This document shows, in pieces, positions 6,430-10,000 of a DNA stretch of 10,000 nt (the first letter of the stretch is position 1; each line of letters opens with the position of its first letter). Under the pieces are notes generated by a model. It was not told the origin of the DNA and searched no databases. It saw nothing but the letters and a program-made list of their open reading frames with translations. The position numbers and the translations under genes were made by a program. This DNA is from Flavobacterium sp. (lineage in GTDB: Bacteria > Bacteroidota > Bacteroidia > Flavobacteriales > Flavobacteriaceae). The stretch is taken from the NCBI RefSeq assembly GCF_020217025.1, contig NZ_JAIWOF010000020.1, forward strand, positions 1 to 10,000, in the 5' to 3' direction.

Positions 6430-7683
6430 ATGAAAATTTTTAAATTTGGAGGTGCATCGGTTAAAGATGCCGAAGGCGTAAAAAACGTATTACATGTTTT
6501 AAACACGGTAGGACACGAAGATGTTTTGTTGGTAATTTCTGCCATGGGAAAAACCACGAATGCTTTGGAAGTAGTCATCAAAAATTACTTTGATAAATCG
6601 AAAGAATTGCATGCCTCGCTTCAGGAAGTTCGCAAGTACCACAACCAAATTTTATTAGACTTATTTGAAGACGAAGAGCACGATGTGTTTTTTGATGTCA
6701 ACGCACATTTTGACGATTTAGAATATTTCATTCGCAGCAACAAATCGCCAAATTACAGCTTTGTTTACGACCAAGTGGTGAGTATTGGAGAATTAGTTTC
6801 TACTACCATTGTAAGTCATTATTTCAATTATAGCGGCTTAAAAAACAATTGGATTGATGTTCGCCCATTAATCAAAACCGACAACAATTACCGTGATGCG
6901 CAAGTAGATTGGGAAACCACTCAAAAATTGATTTCAAAAGGCGTTAAAAAGAAAACTTTGAACATTACACAAGGATTTTTAGGTTCAGATGAAAATAATT
7001 TTACGACTACTTTAGGTCGCGAAGGTTCGGATTATACGGCTGCGATTTTTGCGTATTGTTTAGGTGCGGAAAGTGTTACCATTTGGAAAGACGTTCCTGG
7101 AGTTTTAAATGCCGATCCAAGATATTTTGAAAATGCGGTTTTATTGAACCAAATTTCATACAGAGAAGCGATTGAATTAGCCTTTTATGGAGCTTCGGTA
7201 ATTCACCCAAAAACCTTACAACCTTTACAGAAAAAGGAAATTCCGTTGTATGTAAAATCGTTTATAAATCCAACGTTAGCAGGAACAAGAATTTCAAGAG
7301 GTTTAGATTTAGAACCGAAAACGTCTTGTTTTATCGTAAAGAAAAACCAATTGTTATTATCGTTATCGTCAATTGATTTCGATTTTATCATGGAAAATCA
7401 CATTAGTGAGATATTTGCTTTGTTTTCGAAATACAAAATCAAAGTAAATTTAATTCAAAATACGGCAATTAGTTTCTCGGTTTGTATTGAAGACAAATAT
7501 AACACTTTTGAAGAATTGCGAAAAGTTTTGGCTAAAAAATTCAAAGTTTCGTATAACGAAAATGTATCGTTGTACACCATCAGACATTTTGATGAAAACG
7601 CTGCTAAAGTAGTTGAAACAAACAAAACAGTATTGTTACGTCAGATTTCGAGAGAAACGATGCAGGTGATTACGAAGGAATAG
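6430..7683 (+). CDS. lysC: Aspartate kinase (monofunctional, with C-terminal ACT region)
   Basis: A 417-residue enzyme phosphorylating L-aspartate to beta-aspartyl phosphate, the first step to lysine/diaminopimelate, threonine, methionine and isoleucine. The amino-acid-kinase fold is seen in KFGGASV (5-11), GELVST (120-125), TLGREGSDYTAA (194-205) and WKDVPGVLNADPR (219-231), which binds ATP/Mg. FYGASVIHPKTLQPLQ (252-267) is the family signature following it. Residues from about 305 to 390 form an ACT-type regulatory region (ISEIFALFSKYKIKVNLIQN), so feedback by lysine or threonine is expected; which one is not visible. There is no homoserine dehydrogenase domain. It is the second gene of the operon after the acetyltransferase. 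The symbol follows convention for monofunctional enzymes; the paralogue type is not resolved. Confidence 0.94.
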   Translation: MKIFKFGGASVKDAEGVKNVLHVLNTVGHEDVLLVISAMGKTTNALEVVIKNYFDKSKELHASLQEVRKYHNQILLDLFEDEEHDVFFDVNAHFDDLEYFIRSNKSPNYSFVYDQVVSIGELVSTTIVSHYFNYSGLKNNWIDVRPLIKTDNNYRDAQVDWETTQKLISKGVKKKTLNITQGFLGSDENNFTTTLGREGSDYTAAIFAYCLGAESVTIWKDVPGVLNADPRYFENAVLLNQISYREAIELAFYGASVIHPKTLQPLQKKEIPLYVKSFINPTLAGTRISRGLDLEPKTSCFIVKKNQLLLSLSSIDFDFIMENHISEIFALFSKYKIKVNLIQNTAISFSVCIEDKYNTFEELRKVLAKKFKVSYNENVSLYTIRHFDENAAKVVETNKTVLLRQISRETMQVITKE

Positions 7684-7688
7684 TTTTC

Positions 7689-7736
7689 ACCGCAGATTCG
7701 CAGATTACTATTTAAAAAAATCTGTGAATCTGCGGT
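7689..7736. repeat. Long palindrome built from a tandem 8-mer (REP-like intergenic element / possible terminator)
   Basis: ACCGCAGATTCGCAGATT (7689-7706) pairs with AATCTGTGAATCTGCGGT (7719-7736) over 18 positions with a single G-U wobble (7700/7725) around a 12-base A/T loop. Each arm is itself a tandem repeat: CGCAGATT occurs twice in a row at 7691-7706. Base composition is distinctly more GC-rich than the surroundings. It starts 6 bases past the aspartate kinase stop. The hairpin could end or protect the transcript, but no clear U-run follows. The internal regularity suggests a mobile or dispersed intergenic repeat, which a single window cannot prove. Confidence 0.7.
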
Positions 7737-7749
7737 TCAAACAAAATCA

Positions 7750-7781
7750 TTCCTTTTTTCCAACAATAAATACTACTTTTG
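7750..7781 (+). promoter_or_regulatory. Candidate promoter for the large surface protein gene
   Basis: TACTTTTG at 7774-7781 matches TAnnTTTG fully and is identical to the -7 element at 5920-5927. At the 21-base spacing upstream the sequence is TTC (7750-7752) rather than TTG, so the -33 box is imperfect. The ATG at 7804 lies 22 bases past the -7 element, giving a leader of about 16 bases. Confidence 0.55.
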
Positions 7782-7803
7782 AAGATTCGGAGTTATAGTA
7801 TTT

Positions 7804-10000
7804 ATGCAAAAAATTGTTTTTTTAGCGGGATTCCTGTTGTGTTTTTTGAGCGGTTTTGCTCAGGAAACGTTGCAATCGTATCCAACTAAAAAAATTGCGT
7901 TTTTAAAAGATACGATTTCGATAGAGAAATTCAGTTTAAACAATTCCTTTTTTGAAATCAAAGACAAAAATGGGAAAGTCATTGACACGAGTTTTTACAA
8001 AGTAAATTTCCAAAAAGGAACGGTAGTTTTCACCAAAGAAATCAACACTTCTGACTCTCTAATTGTTCGCTATTCGAAATTTCCGGAATTTTTAACCAAA
8101 ACTTACTCTATTTACGATGACGACAAAGTAGTTTCGAACGAAGCGGGAAAATTAGTCGTTTTCAAAAAAGACAAAAACACTAAATTCAAACCTTTCGATG
8201 GATTGAATACTTCGGGAAGTATTACACGTGGCGTTACGGTTGGAAACAATCAAAATACGGTGGTGAACTCGAATTTAGATTTGCAAATCACAGGAAAGAT
8301 TTCGGAGAAAGTAAGTTTGCGTGCATCCATCCAAGACAGTAATATTCCGTTACAAGAAGGTGGTTATTCGCAAAAACTGGATGAGTTTGACCAAATTTTC
8401 ATCGAATTATTTTCGGATAAATGGAACATTCGAGCGGGTGATTTATTTCTGGAAAATAGAAAATCAGCTTTCTTGAATTTCAACAAAAAAGTACAAGGTT
8501 TAGCCACTCGCTTCACCTTTGGAACACCTGATAAAAAAACCGAAGTCATTGCATCTGGTGCTTTGGTTCGTGGACAATATGCTCGAAGTTCGTTCATTGG
8601 ACAAGAAGGAAATCAAGGTCCGTATAAATTGCGAGGCAACAATAACGAGTTGTACGTTTTAGTAATTTCAGGTTCGGAACGCGTTTATGTCAACGGAATT
8701 TTGAAAACTCGTGGTGAAAACAACGATTACATCATCGATTACAATGCCGGAGAAATTATCTTCACTTCTTTATTTCCGATTACTTCCGAAATGAGAATCA
8801 ATGTTGAATATCAATACACCGATAGAAATTATACACGATTTATCACGTATGGCGGAATTTCGCACGAGCGAGAAAATTGGCAAATTGGTGGTTATGTTTA
8901 TTCGGAAAGTGATGTTAAAAACCAGCCTTTGCAACAAAATTTATCTTCGGAACAAATTGATGTTTTACAAGCCGCAGGAGATGATACTTCAGCCATGATT
9001 AGCGAATCAGCCTATTTGGATAGCTATTCTGAAAATAAAATTCTGTATAAAAAAGTGTTTGTTGGACCAGTTGAAGTGTTTGAATATTCGAACAATCCAA
9101 CCGATATTTTATACAATGTAACGTTTTCTTTGGTTGGGAATAATCTTGGGAATTATATTTTATCGAATAATCAAGCTGTTGGAAAAATTTACGAATACAT
9201 TGCTCCAATTGCAGGTGTTCCGCAAGGAAATTATGAACCGATTATCCGATTGATTGCACCAACAAAAATTCAAATGGCCACTATGTTTGGAAAATATAAT
9301 CCAACTGAAAAAACAAATTTGGATTTCGAAATGGCATTGAGTAATAACGACCGAAATTTATATTCTGCTATTGATGACAATAACAATAAGGGTTTTGCTG
9401 GAAAATTTAATGGCAAGCAACGTCTTATCGACAAATCCATAAAAATGGATGCTTTTACGAATTTTCAATTTGTGCAGGAAAATTTCAAAACAATTGAGCG
9501 TTTATACAACATTGAATTCAATAGAGATTGGAACATTTCGGCAACACCATTGGGTAATCAAAGTATTGTAACTTCGGGATTGGATTTCAATTTTAATAAC
9601 AAAGGAAAAGCACTGTATCAGTTTGAAAATTTGACTTTTGGCGATGCTTTTTCTGGAAATAAGCATACGTTGTCTGGAAGATATGCTTCAAAAAACTGGA
9701 TGATTTGGAGTAATTCGAGCGCTATGAAAAGTGATGCAACAGCTTCGGAATCAAAGTTTACAAGAAGTCAAAATCGTACTTCTTACAAAATCAACCAAAA
9801 TTGGATTGGCGCTACTTTAAACCTGGAAGACAATTCGGAAAAAATAAAAGCTACGAATACGTTTTCTGCATTGAGTCAGCGCTTTACCGAATATGGTGCT
9901 TTTGTAGGACGAGGAGATTCGACCAAGGTTTTTTTAGAATTAGGTTATTTACAACGTAAAAATGATAGTTTACAAAACAATTCGATAGCACGTGTAAACA
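7804..10000 (+). CDS. Large secreted beta-rich protein, probable outer-membrane/cell-surface protein of unknown function (3' end outside window)
   Basis: One uninterrupted frame runs from the ATG at 7804 to the window edge: 732 codons without a stop. Residues 1-19 (MQKIVFLAGFLLCFLSGFA) are a signal peptide with likely cleavage before Gln20. Residues 25-120 form a short beta domain (FEIKDKNGKVID, FQKGTVVFTK, DSLIVRYSKFPEFL). From about 136 on, the chain alternates hydrophobic and polar residues with many Asn, Ser, Thr and aromatics. Well-formed blocks include ITRGVTVGNNQNTVVNSNLD (140-159), SIQDSNIPLQEGGYSQKLDE (175-194), GDLFLENRKSAFLNFNKK (212-229) and ENNDYIIDYNAGEIIFT (305-321). I recall similar blocks in large Bacteroidota hypothetical proteins and in the SprA/SOV-type outer-membrane family, but cannot confirm homology. 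The extended strand pattern suggests a beta-barrel or surface beta-sandwich array. It has its own promoter and follows the palindrome. Function unknown. Confidence 0.85.
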   Translation, partial: MQKIVFLAGFLLCFLSGFAQETLQSYPTKKIAFLKDTISIEKFSLNNSFFEIKDKNGKVIDTSFYKVNFQKGTVVFTKEINTSDSLIVRYSKFPEFLTKTYSIYDDDKVVSNEAGKLVVFKKDKNTKFKPFDGLNTSGSITRGVTVGNNQNTVVNSNLDLQITGKISEKVSLRASIQDSNIPLQEGGYSQKLDEFDQIFIELFSDKWNIRAGDLFLENRKSAFLNFNKKVQGLATRFTFGTPDKKTEVIASGALVRGQYARSSFIGQEGNQGPYKLRGNNNELYVLVISGSERVYVNGILKTRGENNDYIIDYNAGEIIFTSLFPITSEMRINVEYQYTDRNYTRFITYGGISHERENWQIGGYVYSESDVKNQPLQQNLSSEQIDVLQAAGDDTSAMISESAYLDSYSENKILYKKVFVGPVEVFEYSNNPTDILYNVTFSLVGNNLGNYILSNNQAVGKIYEYIAPIAGVPQGNYEPIIRLIAPTKIQMATMFGKYNPTEKTNLDFEMALSNNDRNLYSAIDDNNNKGFAGKFNGKQRLIDKSIKMDAFTNFQFVQENFKTIERLYNIEFNRDWNISATPLGNQSIVTSGLDFNFNNKGKALYQFENLTFGDAFSGNKHTLSGRYASKNWMIWSNSSAMKSDATASESKFTRSQNRTSYKINQNWIGATLNLEDNSEKIKATNTFSALSQRFTEYGAFVGRGDSTKVFLELGYLQRKNDSLQNNSIARVN

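Noticed and set aside
120..6442. Near-identical first bases (ATGAAAATTTTTA) of the genes at 120 and 6430 as a repeat
   Set aside because: Both encode MKIF in an AT-rich genome. The similarity ends after about 13 bases and is best explained by chance and codon bias.
6327..6581. Open frame of 84 codons on the - strand
   Set aside because: It spans the end of the acetyltransferase and the start of aspartate kinase in antisense, both of which have clear family motifs.
7203..7391. Open frame of 62 codons on the - strand
   Set aside because: It lies wholly within the aspartate kinase gene and has no independent support.
8364..9208. Three short frames (8364-8597 -, 8801-8998 +, 8999-9208 -)
   Set aside because: All lie within the long continuous frame that begins at 7804, which has a signal peptide, a promoter and consistent codon use.
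1..10000. CRISPR array, tRNA, rRNA, insertion sequence, prophage or attachment site
   Set aside because: No regularly spaced repeats, no tRNA-like cloverleaf, and no transposase, integrase or phage protein motif was seen on either strand.

Overview
The window looks like chromosomal DNA from a member of the Flavobacteriaceae (Bacteroidota), probably Flavobacterium or a close relative. The evidence is AT-rich DNA, strong use of A/T-ending codons, A-rich leaders without Shine-Dalgarno sequences, and several upstream regions carrying the Bacteroidota promoter pattern TTG-N21-TAnnTTTG. The proteins also read as flavobacterial: a class I fructose-bisphosphatase, a PDZ/S41 protease beside a dCMP deaminase and a HupE/UreJ-like membrane protein, and a very large secreted beta-rich protein. 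There are no signs of phage, transposon, CRISPR, tRNA or rRNA. This is mostly housekeeping DNA.

Left part, + strand (1-925): the C-terminus of a MarC-family membrane protein, a 65-residue two-helix membrane protein, and a small single-domain FAD protein related to thioredoxin reductases but lacking the NADPH domain. The last two overlap by one base (TAATG) and form a small operon. It meets the next, opposing operon with no intergenic base.

Second block, - strand (4170 down to 926): HupE/UreJ-like membrane protein, dCMP deaminase, S41 C-terminal processing protease and a small lipoprotein. They are packed with overlaps or gaps of 0-3 bases and are served by a recognisable promoter at 4195-4226. 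The deaminase start is best placed at 3577, and the lipoprotein is probably an accessory gene at the operon's tail.

Centre: from the same 141-base divergent promoter region a TerB-like gene runs rightwards and ends at a bidirectional terminator shared with the convergent fbp gene (fructose-1,6-bisphosphatase, gluconeogenesis). fbp is best started at 5829. Divergent from fbp is a second promoter (5896-5927) driving an SSAT-like N-acetyltransferase and an aspartate kinase, 9 bases apart, the latter being the entry step of lysine/threonine/methionine biosynthesis.

Right part: a striking 18-bp palindrome built from a tandem 8-mer follows the aspartate kinase stop. Then a promoter and a continuous reading frame start at 7804 and run off the window edge. 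It encodes at least 732 residues of a signal-peptide-bearing, beta-strand-rich protein that I interpret as an outer-membrane or cell-surface protein of unknown function. This is the least understood gene here. I found no convincing undescribed multi-gene system; the best leads are this protein, the palindrome, and the NADPH-domain-less FAD protein with its membrane partner.
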